Positions 11,400 through 24,071 of a stretch of DNA of 64,000 nucleotides are shown here, piece by piece. Numbering within the stretch: the stretch's first letter is position 1; each line of letters begins with the position of its first letter. The position numbers and the translations under genes are program-made. Under the pieces are notes generated by a model, which was given only the letters and a program-made list of their open reading frames with translations, searched no databases and had not been told where the DNA came from. Source of the stretch: Plecoglossus altivelis (taxonomy: Eukaryota; Chordata; Actinopteri; Osmeriformes; Plecoglossidae); contig BROE01000022.1 of NCBI GenBank assembly GCA_036571765.1, positions 9,862,555-9,926,554 of the forward strand, written 5' to 3'.

Positions 11400-13090
11400 A
11401 AAGAAGGTCTCTTTCTGGGGGTGTCAGACGCAGCCCAATGGTCAAACTCATAATGCATCTATTTTCATAGACCAGCTGAAATTATGGAAGTTTGTGAGAA
11501 TTTCTTAAATATAGTTTCACCTCATAGATCCTTTTATAGTTACACAACATATTTAATTTAATTTGATTTCAGAATTACATAGTTAATAATAACAATAATC
11601 ATATGTATATAATAAAATGCACACTGGATATGTTTTGTAATGGGCCATTCTTGCGCTCTTAGTGCTACAATACAGCAACAATAACTTTCAAAAAACAGAA
11701 TATACAACAAGAATATGGGCAGAAACTTTGTTTGTTTGTTAATTCAAATATATTTCTTCTCTACTTGTCCATAACAATTCATGTTAAAATTTGATAGCTG
11801 GTCTGTGACTGCATTTGTAAAAATAACATAAATTTAGTTAATTTCAAGTCATTCAACAACATTTTACAGCATCGCATAAATTGTTGAATATTTGAGGGGA
11901 TTGAGGTAATTGGCAGAATGTTCTGGGGCTTGTGCCAAAAGCAAAGATTAAAATGACAAACGTGTTTGGAGAGGAGGGTAATGGCTAGATTCCTGCAACC
12001 CATAGCAACAGGTCCATCACAAATTTAACATCGACAAGAAAGAGATTTGGTTCGAAACTGATCTATGAAAATAGCTTTTCGCTAAACATTTGATTATGGA
12101 TCTATTTTTGTCCATTGTTTAACTTTTACAGTCAAACTGAAAATATTCATAACACTTTTAATGAAGATGTTAATAATACAATATTATATTTGTTTTCATA
12201 TCTTTGAGAATGCCCTCAAAGTGTAGAGTTCCCTGAAATACCCTTGCTTACGATAAAAACTCATCAACTAAACATTTAACATTTCCTCTATGTTTTTTTT
12301 GTATTTTTTTTGTATCTGAAGAACAAAGTCCTCAACCATTGTCTGACTAATCGGAAAAATCTGGAGCAACCCGCAAAGCGGAAATGGCCAAAGAACGACA
12401 CTTTTCATTTACGGTAAATACTAACCCCCCCTGCTAGGTGCAATTATTGCAGCAATAGAAGACTCTACAAAATGTGTATGAGTGTTAAATCTTCCAGACA
12501 AATGTGTATTTTATTTATTGAAAATAATGTCTAACATGAAACTGACAAATTTATCTGGAATATATTTTTTATAAATTGTCAAACAAAATGTCAGAGTACC
12601 TTTTGCAATTCTGGAAAATGAACGATTGGCAGAGACTTAAAAAAGGAAGTAAGAAAATAAGTCAAGTAAGTTTATACATGCAGGCATAGCATTATCTAAT
12701 AAATAGTTGCAAATGATAATAACATCCTTCATAATTTAGATGAAAAGATGAACCATTGAAAATAATTTCAAAAAGTCTTAGTATTTGGTATATACCCTAT
12801 TTATTTGACAGCGTGCATGAACTAAACAAACTTCTACAAGACCTGACGACCCATATTATCCCAGCCTGAGTTGATAATGTTCCAGTAATGCTACATCTGA
12901 TGTCACAGAACTCTTGGCTTTTCTCAGTATGTGTCTATTCCCTCATTACCATAAATGTTCAAGGCGCCCTCAGACTTTTGATCCCAATTGATATCTGCTA
13001 GACGCAACATACTCATATCTAAACATGTTAAATATTTGTGGTTGTGAAGATCTAAAAAGATGTGTTAGTCTAAGTCCTCTGCAGTTATAA
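11400..13090. other. AT-rich unique block, no gene seen
   Basis: About 1.7 kb clearly richer in A and T than its surroundings and almost without microsatellites. It has short T8 runs near 12293-12310. Stop codons are frequent in all frames. I found no terminal inverted repeats or transposase remnants by eye, though an old transposon could have this composition. Confidence 0.5.
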
Positions 13091-13429
13091 AAAACAACAA
13101 CCCTTGAATAGTTTACCAACCTGCCCTTCACATCGCTCTCACTCCCTCTCCCTCTCTCTCAATCTCTTTATCCTACACTATTCTCTCAGGCCACATAGCC
13201 TCCATTCTCCCTTCATGTGCTGTCATTTAGATTCTCTACTAACATGTGAATTTAGGTCAGGCCACCGTTTCCTCCCCAGATTCTGCCTCTCTGTCGCAGG
13301 CTTCCCATGAACCGGAGGGGGGGGGGCGGTTCACACCATTTAATCTGATTGGGACACGGCAAGTGGTGATGCTAGCAAACAAGGCTAATATACTGAGGGT
13401 TAGCTAGCAGGAGAGGAACTGCAGCCAGA

Positions 13430-13672
13430 TAAATACAGAGTAGGAGGAAAGGGAGGCAAGAGGAGATGACAGGAGTGAGAGGAGGAGAGGAGATGACAGT
13501 GAAGGAGTGTGGGGAGAGGGGATGAGAGGAGAGATGCAAAGAGGTGTGAAGAGGGGAGTGAGGAGAGGAGAATGGAAGAGAAGGAGGAGAAGACAAGAGA
13601 GGAGTTGGAAGGGATGAAAAAACGAGAGAGGGGAGAGAGAGGAGGTGGGAGGAGGGGGAGGGGGCGGGGTGT
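13430..13672. repeat. Polypurine (GAGG/GGAGA) tract
   Basis: About 240 bp in which the + strand is almost all A and G (GAGGAGAGGAGATGACAG-type motifs). It is open in several frames for composition reasons only and is a candidate for triplex (H-DNA) structure. Confidence 0.8.
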
Positions 13673-13699
13673 GTCTGAGAATGCCACTCACGTCTCGAC

Positions 13700-15000
13700 A
13701 CACTGCTTCAACTGCTGGCACCTTGCATACCAACAGACAGGCCATATGGCTTCATTACGAGAAATTCAAGCTCGCGCACACAGATACACGCTTACACATG
13801 CGCATGCACACACTCTAGGTGTGTGACAGATTGAACGAAGGCAGTGTGGCATGGTATGAAATGGCAGGTTGAGTTTTACCTCTGGGCATGGAGAAAAGTT
13901 GGCCCAATTACTGGGACTTTTCGTAACACGAGCGGTGTCCACTATCCATGCAAGCCATTCTGGCTGTCCACACTCGACCAAGCGCTATAATGCGAAATAT
14001 ACTTTGTGTCATATATGGTATATCTATGTGAAACAATATTTATACTGTGGGCATTATTCTGCAATTCCACATCTGTTTGGCTGATAGCTATTGTACGTCA
14101 TAAGTCTGTGCATTTTATTTTACATGCCTACTTTCAATGGGTTTTTCCTCCTTTGTTTTGGAACTTCCGGTCACCTTCTTGGCTAGCCAGCCACTGGGGA
14201 GATGAAAACTGTTACAGTCATTTTCCAAAATAGGACTAATAGGTATTTCTGGATAAATGTTGGTATTGTATGACAGAATGACCATGAAAAAAAGCATGTG
14301 TATTATAAATATCATCTCGTACCTTATTGCTACAATTACATATATTTCCTGACAATGTTGTCAATCATACGTATGAATTGCAACACAAAATGGTGAATAA
14401 ACACGGGTCTCTATCTCGTTCTGCCTCTTTCCCTCTCTCTCTCTCCGTCTCTGCTGTGTGGTATCCCGTGTAGAGTCTGAGAGGGAGGGTGGAGCTCCAT
14501 GTTCTTATTTACTGCAGTGGAGGCGAAAGGGCAGCAGGGGGCTGGCTGAGCCGCTGTGGCTGTCTCCCTGGGAACCACTTTACACCCATTACAGTCATTA
14601 GTGTCATGGCCCAGAGCTGGATGAAGGAGGACACCACAACCTAAGGGCCAGGTTAGGACCAGGGCCCACGGCAGGAGCCATTTTTTGGGGGTGACTGAGG
14701 GCTTGGACCAGAGCCTATGGTTCAGGAGGAATCAAGAACTGAGAGTGAAGGCTTCTAATACAAATGCGTGGGGGTGTTGTTTGGCCTCGTGTATTAGCGC
14801 AGGGGATACGCAAGCCGCTGCTATCTGCTCCACCTGTTAACATATCACACTAAATCACCGCAGTAACTCATAGGTCTGAGTGGAAGGAAAGTTGATAAGG
14901 TGACTAAACTGGAGAGATTTGTGTAAGCAGAAAGTGGAAACATACTCTTCTTGCTGACTGTGTCACAAGGAGATGGGGAAGACAGAACAATGCTATCTGT
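13700..15000. other. Non-coding stretch, no gene seen
   Basis: A short CA patch (about 13778-13815), AT-rich unique sequence at 13980-14400, a CT patch near 14425-14450 and GC-richer unique sequence to 15000. No supported exon. Confidence 0.5.
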
Positions 15001-15007
15001 TTTCAGG

Positions 15008-15087
15008 GTGGAGAGGAGGTGGAGAGGAGCGAGGAGGTGGAGAGGAGGTGGAGAGGAGCGAGGAGGTGGAGAGGAGAAAGGAGGTGG
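15008..15087. repeat. Short minisatellite GAGGTGGAGAGGA
   Basis: GGTGGAGAGGAG units alternate with GCGAGGA insertions. The composite GGTGGAGAGGAGCGAGGA recurs with a period of about 30 bp. Confidence 0.75.
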
Positions 15088-15099
15088 GTAAACGAGGTA

Positions 15100-16330
15100 C
15101 GACTGAAAGGCTGATGCGTTAACAGTAGAGCTTGACATCAGTGGAATTACGAAGACATTTTATTGAGAAGGACAGGAATAAAGATGAATCTCTCGCACAA
15201 GATGGAAATATAAATTAAAATACATACCTTTTTGATGTCCTTCTTTCCTATATATGTTTTATGGAAATTTAATAGAGATGGTGTAAAAATATATATAACC
15301 ACTCTTGTCTGTTATTTGTCATTTGTAATAATGACATTGCTCCAGTTAACAAGTAACAGACCATTTTAATGGATAGAACAGATTGCCATTGAAGAAAAGG
15401 CAGACATTTTTGTTGAATGATGTAGACATTTTGTAGGTTCGTGTTACACTGTAAATTCGCTGATTCAATTTATTTAATCACGTATCTCAGAAACGGGTGA
15501 CTCTTCGTTATTTCTGCCCCCTTTGTACTTTGATATTATTAGACACCAGCCCATCTGTTTAACTAATGTTATGCCATATTCGAAACGCTTGAAAACACAT
15601 CAACCAGACAATCCCACAGTTTTACATCCATTTAATGCTCCTCATCTTATGAAATAGCATGGCATGTAATACATTAGCCTTTGATTTAGTAAGGTCAAAT
15701 TAAGTTCAGCGACGTTGAAGGCATACTGACACACAAAAACACATTTTTAAATACATCTTCTCTGATGATAGAATTAGGTCTCTAAAAATATTTAATTGAA
15801 AAACGATTTTCCAATTCCACATGCGTTGCATTTCTTATCCAAGCATTTATTAACTTACATTTTCTGTCAGTGTAAATTGTAATCTAAAATCAACATACTT
15901 TATATTGTTATTCTCTACAAAAAACCTCAACGATGACAGGAGTCTACTAAACAGGGAATGCTTGAAACACCGTTCCACCTTTTAATCAGAATGACGAGAG
16001 TCCAAGACATGTTCAATGATGTGTCGATGAAATGTACTTTAAGTGTAACAAGTGTATTGCAGTCTCTCACAAAATTCTTTGCAGTTTCAGTATTGTTGCG
16101 AATAGTTGTTTAAACTGCAGGGTTTACATTCTCTCTCCCTGAACGCCGCTGTATTACTGTTATATATCACTAGACACTCTGGCAGTGTGCGTGTTTGCAA
16201 ATCGTACAAATTGTACATTTGCTTTAATTGGATTCCATGTCAACACTGGTTAATTCATGATTAACCTTCTGTTGCTATTGTTTCGATTTAGTGAATTGCG
16301 CCTGGCCAGGGGATAACATGTATGGAACCT
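15100..16330. other. AT-rich unique block, no gene seen
   Basis: About 1.2 kb of AT-rich, microsatellite-free DNA with frequent stops in all frames. It contains TAATTG/TTAATT-type strings but nothing I can name. Confidence 0.5.
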
Positions 16331-17460
16331 GATGGATGGAGAATAGAACACAGCAGGTTCTAATGGTCACCAGATTGGGGTTCTCAGGCTCCAGGAGGGT
16401 GGTGCCGGTTGCCAGGATACCAGCTCAGTTCAGAGCGAGGGTCATGCTGTTTTTATTGAGCAACAAGATTGACCCCTCTACGACCCTAGACTGGCCTCTG
16501 ACCCCAATAGTCAGACCTGATCAATCCAGCCATGCACAAGTTGAATCGGAGGGAGATTAGTACTGCCTGCCCGCTGATACAGACATCATGTAGTCCGACA
16601 CGTGGGCTGGAGTGTCTGGGATCAATGGTAGCTTCACAGCACATCTGCCACCATCAACCATCACACAGGGCCCAATCATCCTACTCCATAGCTTAATGTC
16701 ACTTAGGAATGTAACAAGCTTTGACCTGGTCTCCATTCTTTCACCGAACGGTCGGAATGTTCTGAGTGGTACATGATATTGCCTTTCTCTGACATGTGGT
16801 AAAGGTTCTAACTATCAAGTTCAAGGAGTCCTATTTTCTACCTTCTGTGCAATTTTCGGGACTTTGAAATGCCAAGTGCTGTACAGTACTCTATTGATAC
16901 AGTTGTCTGTAAGCAAGCCGTACAGTGAATGATCTATGTGAAACCCTGTAGGACTCCTGTCAGCGAAGGTAAACTCCCCCATTTCCTCTGGAAGGCCTCG
17001 TGCTAATGTCTGACATATTGGAAAATACTACGGCGCACACATGCGCACTCAGCCAGCCAGCTGTCTCCATCATTTGTAACGTTCAGACAGTTGCATACAC
17101 ACATACGGACACACGGACACACACACACCCAAATTGGCACACAGACGTCAAAGAGACCAATTGATGTTGGTCAGTTTTCCAGTTTCTGAAGAAGCATTAC
17201 AATATTTCCATCATTTCAAACACTTTTTCCGTCGATTAAGTCGTGATTATTATGATCAAAATGCTTGGCGTGAACCCAACTTGAAATCTTCCTAGAAATA
17301 ATGGTTTGTACATTTTTTTCTTCATTTCATACGGATCTACCATCAAATGTATCATTCAGCGTTCATCAGGGAGTGCCCTCTGTGTGTGTTTTCATGTGTG
17401 CAATGTTGGCAAAGCCAAACTCATTAGCTTCTTGTCTTTGTCCGTCTATATCTTCTCTCT
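16331..17460. other. Non-coding stretch, no gene seen
   Basis: Unique sequence with a CA-rich patch at about 17093-17145. An open frame at 16336-16560 (74 codons) resembles no family I recognise and lacks exon signals. Confidence 0.5.
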
Positions 17461-17466
17461 CTCCAG

Positions 17467-17514
17467 TCCCCCCCCCCCCCCTCTGCTGTCCGGCCCGGCC
17501 CGGCCCGGCCCGGT
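17467..17514. repeat. Poly-C run followed by (GGCCC)n
   Basis: About 14 C, then CTCTGCTGTCC, then four GGCCC pentamers ending in CCGG. This is the most GC-rich short stretch nearby and a likely site of polymerase slippage. Confidence 0.9.
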
Positions 17515-17614
17515 TTGGCTCGCAAGATTTTGGTATTGCCGGCTTGCACACACGGCTCGTGCGCGTCTCACTGGCAGACAGCTCACAGACAGCTCTCTTT
17601 CACTTTTATCCCTA

Positions 17615-18700
17615 AACTAGCCTAATTACGGAGTTTATCCGGGGGATAGTTTATGATACAAAGAAGTTTCCAGTTAGTGTGCCCGGAAAATAGCCTAGAA
17701 GATGAATAAGAGGAGATGACTGGCAGCATTTCCCTCTCAGAAACACGATCTGTTTGGATAAACAAAACATGCTCACATGAAGGATGCCAAGTTGGAATCA
17801 TAGTCACTGATTCAGTGAATGAGTGAATACCACAACATCTGTTACTGACACAACTTTGTCCAGAATGTTTAATAATATTTGATTGCATGTTTATGGATGA
17901 TTGTGTGTTTGTAGATCATGAGATAACTACACAGCCCTACAGGAAATCATGATCAATGATTTGTGAAAATGCTGCAATAAAAAAAACTGTTGTAAAAATT
18001 ATATTGCGATATGAATAATGAAATAAAACCCCAAGTAGTCCATATTACTACAAATATTATTATCCCAACAGTTAATAATAATTATGAGAATAATAATGGT
18101 GAAAATGTTTAAGCATAGTATTATAGGAATTTTACTTAGTTATTTTTTTATTGCTACACTTTTGTTTAAGTTTTATAATTTAGCTAACTGACCTGAACCA
18201 AATAAATGCATTTTAGGCTTGGATCTTGTTGTTTGGTTTGGATACGAACAAAGGTTTTTGTATCAAGATAAGATATCTAATATCTTATTCATAGTACAAC
18301 ATGATTCAAGTATTTCAATTTAAACGTGCATTTGATTATTCTACTTTTTAGTATAATATTTAAATTTTTTGATCAAACGTAGTAATGCTGTTTATACTTT
18401 ATAGCATTAATCTACTTTTGAGTAAAATATTGCATTTCACAGCAAATATTTTGTGACACAACTGAAAACAGAGAAAATTCAGCCATTGATGGGATTTCTT
18501 ACTTATGTTCTTTATTTCCACTATTTTAGTTTCATGCACTTTTTGCTTTAACAATCCACAAGGCAGGTTCATGTAAGGTATTTGCTTATTTTGAAGTTTC
18601 GCCCCAAAATATGAGTTCTGATAAATATGCACTTGTTGTCTGCAGTTTTGGCTGATATTTGGGCTTCAGCCAACAGAATCAGCAGAGCCTGTTCTACAAG
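17615..18700. other. AT-rich unique block, no gene seen
   Basis: About 1.1 kb, among the most AT-rich sequence in the window (runs such as TTATTTTTTTATTG). No long frames and no obvious transposon ends. Confidence 0.5.
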
Positions 18701-18800
18701 TGAATGTATTCATCTGACCACAGCAGCTCCACTTACATAAATCTTCTTGTTGTGGGCTTGCTTGTTCTGCTTGTGTGTGAGCGTCTATTTGTGCTAATAT

Positions 18801-18828
18801 GTGTGTGCGTGTGTGTGTGTGTGTGTGG
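18801..18828. repeat. (GT)n microsatellite
   Basis: 28 bp GT run with one GC interruption. A second looser GT-rich patch lies at about 19167-19240. Confidence 0.9.
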
Positions 18829-19430
18829 GTCTGTGAGTGATGACCTGGTTCGCTGGTGTGTATGTGTGACCCAAGCTCTGTACGCCTGCATACACTCATT
18901 CCTGTTCCAGACGAATGGGAATTCTCCCAATCCGGGGCGTGCCACATGCATCCATCATGGGTGGAGGACCGGTTCTCTGGTGATTTACGGCTCACCAGGC
19001 CGCCCTGCTGTCCGGTAGAGGCTGGCCATGGCCACTCCATCACCGCAGCTAGTCCCTCTCCTGATATGCTGCAATATCGTCCTCCGCTACTGAGAGCCAG
19101 GAGCTCAATACTGAGCATGTGTGCATGTGTGAGACAAGGTGAGTGTGTGGCGCTTATGTGTGCGTCTTCGCGCGTGTGTGTGTGTGGGTGGAACGGTAGG
19201 TGTGTGTGTAGGTGTGTGCAAGTGTCTGAATGTGTGTTTGCGGTGGGAGCTGTGCAGACCTCAGCTCTGTTCATTTGGAAGCGCTGGCTGACCATTTACA
19301 CAAAGCGGATTTTCCTCCAAACAGCTTAGAACGAGTGTTGCTTTGAAGTATTCTAATCCTGCCTCTACCTTCAGACAACCTCTCCTGCCTCAAACTGCTC
19401 TAGGCAGTCATCCCTGCAGTCAAACTGCTC

Positions 19431-19458
19431 ACACCCACACACACACACACACACACAC
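19431..19458. repeat. (CA)n microsatellite
   Basis: Nearly perfect CA run of about 28 bp. Confidence 0.9.
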
Positions 19459-19459
19459 T

Positions 19460-20690
19460 CTGCTATATTGCAGCCTCAGAGACCTGTACTAGGTTCTAGT
19501 GAGGGAGGCCCCACAAACCTTGGCTGTGATACCTTAAACTCTGTAAAACAACTCCTCTATTGCCTCTCTTGTTTCCACACAAAGGTCAAAAGTAATTTGC
19601 TCATTTTACGAATTACTGGCTATACTGTCCTCCAATCAGAATTAGACTTCTTGGTGGGTGATCACATTTCTTCACTTTGGCTCTTTCTCCACCAATCCTC
19701 TGCCAGATGGGGTCAGTATAGCGTTATAACTTGACAACCATAGGCTAAGAGCTGGAAGTGGGAGGTACTGTATGGAACCCATTTTACATGACACAGCTCC
19801 ACTCTGCTTTATGGTAGCTGTTTTCATCTGAAAGTTTTGTTTGAGCAGCACTACGCCTCTCTTAGGCTGTGTTCATCGCCGAGGAGCTTCGACCAGCATG
19901 TGAGCGCGCGTGCTTGTGCATATCTGTGTGACTGTCTTGTCAGCTCATAGAACTGGTGAGTGGACATTGGCTCTATCCCCTCTCTTCATCCCCTCTCTCC
20001 TCCCTTTCTTTCCCTTGTCTCCAAGAGCCAGTTCAAACCTCAGAGACGATTCTCAGGCTGCATTGCAAACTGTCCATCAAAAGCCCATGCAAGCAACCTT
20101 GCCGTTGTTTCATGTCTGTATCAGAGGTATTTATTTATAGTGATCTGTTTTGTCGTGTTGCCATGCCTGCTTAAATGTTCTCATCTCGCTCTCCCACATG
20201 GTAATAGAAGCCAATGAAAACAAGAAAAGACTCAATCTCTTTGTCGTCACCGGTTGTTTATGCTGGCACGATCCGGGGACATCGGAGGTGATACTCTTTT
20301 GTTCCATTCTTTGGCCTTCAAGGAGTGGGACAATCCTCAAAGTTCAGGCTAGCCGTGAAACCAGGCCGCTCTTTCTCTATTTTCCTCTTCCTACCCCCCC
20401 CCCCACACCAACTAACCCCTCCACCTCGCCCCTGCCTGTCCCCCCTCTTTCACTCTCACTCCCTCCCCAGAAGGTTCCAACATTCCTGCTCAGGATAATC
20501 GATATCAGAGTCTCCCCCCCTCTCTCTTTTTTTCTGATGGTTTGGCCAGACAAACGCTGGAAACTGAACTCAGGAGATCCGAGCGACCAAAGCAAACATT
20601 GGACGGATGATAGGGGCGTGATGCGGTCTCTGGACGAAGCATTCCTGCTTACCCAGAACACCCTGTGTGTAAACTGAGACCTCCTCTTCC
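19460..20690. other. Non-coding stretch, no gene seen
   Basis: Unique DNA with pyrimidine-rich patches at about 19975-20025 and 20380-20530. The 175-codon frame at 20150-20677 crosses low-complexity proline/serine sequence and has no recognisable domain, so I do not call it. Confidence 0.5.
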
Positions 20691-20960
20691 CAGTACCAAA
20701 GACTGCTTTGTCATCTCCTTAATTGGAGGTGATTACATTATAAGTATGAAATAACGATTCCCATCCACTGGCCAGGCCTAATCAAGCATTCAGTGACTCT
20801 TGTTTCACAACAAATTACTTTTGAGTGAATAAATGTTCTTGCGCTCAATTAAATGGGAGTCTTGGAAGCCTTTCAACATTTAATAGAATGATAGCGCTTA
20901 CAAATGAGACATCAATTGAGAGAAATTTGCGCTGCATTCCAGACCTCTGGATCGGGATTT
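20690..20960. promoter_or_regulatory. Enhancer-like unique block
   Basis: About 270 bp free of simple repeats, with CTTAATTGG (about 20718), GTGATTACATTATAAG, CCTAATCAAGC, CAATTAAATGG and TTAATAGAATG. It is dense in homeodomain-type cores and bounded by pyrimidine-rich and CpG-richer sequence. Candidate conserved element; inference only. Confidence 0.28.
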
Positions 20961-21918
20961 CTTAGTCATGACGTTAGCCGGCACCAGTTGTTACCATCAC
21001 AGTAAAACTCACATCGTAAACCGGGAAGTGTGTTAGCTAAGTACAGTCTGTGCAGCTCGCAGGCAACGCGCTCCTCCCTTGTACTGCAAGCCGTGAAGGG
21101 AGGGCGATGGGATGGAAGTAAAAGAAGAAGGTAAGCAATTAAACAGAAAGGCGCCCTCCTTATTCTTCCCTCCTCTCTTTCCTCCTCCTCCCTCCTCATC
21201 CTTCCTCCTCATCCTTGTCTCTCTGCTGCTCAGCATTCATGAGGTCGTCTTGCGCCCCAAACACTATTTTATCTACAGGAAACTTTACCGCAGTGAACTC
21301 CTGATCATCCTGATAAACTGCTGGGCTAATTAAACGAGCCGGATGCAATGCGTGCGTGCGTATGTGTGCGTGTACGCGGGTGCGTGTGCTTGTGTGTGTG
21401 TTTGCGTAATCCATCGAGCACCCCCATCCATCCTTTTCAACGTGTCTTTATCTCTCCGGCTCCTCTCCCCCCCCGCCTGCTCTGCTGTCTGTCTGGCTGG
21501 GCCTAGCCTGGATACTGAATGCAGCAGCAGAGAAAGGCCTATTTAAATCTGACAGTGGAAGGATTAGCGTGCGCTAGGTAACGAGGGTGCCAGGAAGGAA
21601 AAATAAAACTCTACAGAGGTGAACTTGGGGACAGAGACCCACGTAAGCAAGAGAGGAAGATTTCATATAAATAAATAAAAAAACAGGAGAGAAAAAATTA
21701 CGCCAGTGTAATTATCCCCACGACTGTCTGCATGCTTTGTAAAGTTATGTTACACTTTGAAGTCTCTTCACATGAGATTGTCAAGTTTTATCAAAGACAC
21801 TGCAGGCTCTCAACACAAATGGCTGAGTTTCCGCCTCCTCTCATTTCCTTTGCACGCTGTCATTATCTGGATCAAGCATTAGTAGACTCACAAATGACTC
21901 ATACAAACACAGAGAGAG
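20961..21918. other. Non-coding stretch, no gene seen
   Basis: A pyrimidine-rich patch at about 21155-21230 and a GT/GC-rich patch at 21348-21402, otherwise unique sequence. A chance ATG-to-donor string at about 21112-21133 was examined and rejected. Confidence 0.5.
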
Positions 21919-21943
21919 ACACACACACACACACACACACACA
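21919..21943. repeat. (CA)n microsatellite
   Basis: About 25 bp of perfect AC dinucleotides after GAGAGAGAC. Confidence 0.92.
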
Positions 21944-22218
21944 AATGAACCAAGAAAAGTGTGTCCGCCTGACTTTTTATCTGTTGACATCCACTGCGCT
22001 AGAGCAACGGAAGGATGCTCTCTCCTCTCCCCTCTCTCCTCTCTCGTTCCTGCTTGCCCGGACAGCAGACTGCTCTAATCCTATCGTCTTTGATTCCTCG
22101 GTGGACTCCGAGCTTAATGAGCATGTGCGAAAACAGACGCCCTTGTGCTCCTCCTGGCCGCGCAGGGAGGGAAACATTCAAACGCTGCACTGATCCAAGG
22201 AGGACATATTTTGCCAAG

Positions 22219-22255
22219 ACACACAACACACACACACACACGCACACACACACAC
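22219..22255. repeat. (CA)n microsatellite, interrupted
   Basis: AC runs broken by one A insertion and one CG. Confidence 0.9.
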
Positions 22256-23145
22256 TGCTCCAAGATGGACACATGCTTTGCAGGCTGAGAAAATCATCGG
22301 CAGAAGACGGACACACAGGGGCACGCCATATGCCTGCTAGTGCTTGTGTTGACTCAAGAGTTTGTGTGGTTTTATGCATTATTTATGAGCTGTTATGCAA
22401 TCTGTATACTGAGGCCCTGGAATGATTCGCTCACTGCCATGGATGTTACTGCCATTGTTCCTGACTTAAAGGATGAAGTGAGATGTTTTTCAGAAACCAT
22501 AACACAGGCTGCACGTCACATTTACTCTTTCAGTCAAGAATTCACTCCAAGATAACCAGGAAGTCCCTGACCGGCTAGTTATTTTAAAGTGGAGATGTTG
22601 AGAGCACAGACCACTTTCCGCCTGACCTCTGCGTGTTGTTATTCCAATGGAGATGCAGAGGTCACTGTGGGAGACTGAGGTCCCTGGGAGCCAGAACCCT
22701 CCTCCCTGGCCCCTTGCACCCCTGTGGCCCCTGCTGACCACCCCTGGCCCCTGGGCTTCAGGGGTCTCAGTTTCCAGATCCACTCGCTGACATTTTGACA
22801 GCACAGAAGAGGCGGTTGCCAAAACTGCCCGTCATTTCACAAACTGCTCTCTGCACAGCATGCAGAGTAAGATAGGAATTTTACACAATACCAGGTGTGC
22901 ATGCATGTGCTATTAATCTCGCTGGAAAGCTGCATACATCATGCATACTTGTGGACGTAGTGGGTAGTGAGATGTTAAAACAGAATGCCTCTGCTGGCAA
23001 GGCTGTCTGGTTGGCCGGTGATTTCGTCTCATCTTGGCGCTGTCATTTTGCTGTTCTGTCAGAATGGAGGCCACAGAGACAGGCCAGACAGGCCCTCTGA
23101 ACCCTGGTCACTCTGCAACTTGCTGGCTCCGCGCTGACTGGCAGC
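22256..23145. other. Non-coding unique sequence, no gene seen
   Basis: Low-repeat DNA with a GC-richer core at about 22670-22770 (CCTGGCCCC motifs). No splice-supported frame. Confidence 0.5.
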
Positions 23146-23148
23146 TCA

Positions 23149-23226
23149 CATACACACACACAATATGTGCATGCGCACACGCTCGCACATGCTCACACAC
23201 GCTCTCTCACAAACACACACACACAC
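23149..23226. repeat. CA-rich compound microsatellite
   Basis: Interrupted ACAC runs with GCAC and CTCAC interruptions. Confidence 0.8.
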
Positions 23227-23384
23227 TGTATTTTCTCTCACAGAATAGGAGGCCTACAGGAATGTCAACCAGGAAATGTAAACTCAGGAAGGATGGGAGC
23301 TCAGCCTCAGGCTCGGAAACAGTAATTCAGCATGACCTGCTCAGTGGTGTCAGTTATGTAACAGCAAGCTTTTTTCAGCCCAAA

Positions 23385-23665
23385 TAGCCGCATCATAATA
23401 TCCTAATTAGTTCCCGGATGAAGCTGTGGTAGGTCTCCATCCGTAAACATGGATGCGGTCTCCACCAGGGTTAGCCTCGCATCAACACGGTCCGCAGCGT
23501 CGCTGTGTCACCGTGGTAATAACCTAATTAGCGCTGGGTGCTGAGACGCTCCCGTGTGCCCCGCTCCTGCCACCCCTTAGGCTCGGCACCCATTGTTGCT
23601 CTGACAAAGGAGGCGTGTGTCTGGTGTCATCCTGTCATGCGTGTAGCATGTCATTGTGGCTCACC
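23385..23665. promoter_or_regulatory. Unique block with two CCTAATTAG palindrome-core sites
   Basis: CCTAATTAG occurs at 23402-23410 and again at about 23523-23531, so the same homeodomain palindrome core (CTAATTAG) appears twice about 120 bp apart within low-repeat sequence. Also present are ACAAAGG (SOX/TCF-like) and several CpGs. Paired homeodomain sites in unique DNA suggest an enhancer; conservation was not testable here. Confidence 0.3.
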
Positions 23666-23705
23666 TTTACGTTGAATGAGTAGTGCCCCGTGCGAGCTCT
23701 GTCCT

Positions 23706-23902
23706 CAGCCCTTTCTCTCTTTCTCTCCCCGTCTCTCTCGCTCTCTCTCTCTCTCTCTTCTCTCTCTTCTCGCTGCTCTCCGTCTCTCTCTCTCTCGCTC
23801 TCTTCTCTCTCTTTCTCTTCTCTCTCTTTCTTCTCTCTCCTCCGGTCTTTCTCTCTCTCTCACTCTCTCTTCTTCCTCTCTCTCTCTCTCTCACTCTCTG
23901 AG
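23706..23902. repeat. (CT)n / polypyrimidine tract
   Basis: About 200 bp of CTCTCTCT with TTCT and CG interruptions. All + frames are open as serine/leucine repeats, with none coding. Confidence 0.95.
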
Positions 23903-23989
23903 GAGATCCCACCCATACAGCCCTGCCTTCTGTCCCTATCTCTAGGTTTGCACACAAGGTGACAGGGGACCAGACATTCACCAGAGCCA

Positions 23990-24071
23990 AACACACACAC
24001 ACCAACCCCCCCATCCACACACACACACACCACACCACACAACCACAACAACACACCACACACACACACAA
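23990..24071. repeat. CA-rich compound microsatellite
   Basis: CA runs alternating with ACCACAC, CCCCCC and AACAACA interruptions. Confidence 0.85.

Noticed and set aside
16336..16560. 74-codon frame with ordinary composition
   Set aside because: No similarity I can recall to any family, and no splice or promoter context.
20150..20677. 175-codon open frame on +
   Set aside because: The middle is proline/serine low complexity from a pyrimidine tract; no recognisable domain on either side.
21112..21134. Possible tiny first exon: ATG followed by M-E-V-K-E-E and a GTAAGC donor
   Set aside because: Only seven codons, no signal peptide or family match, and the string is purine-rich enough to occur by chance. 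Not supportable without transcript data.
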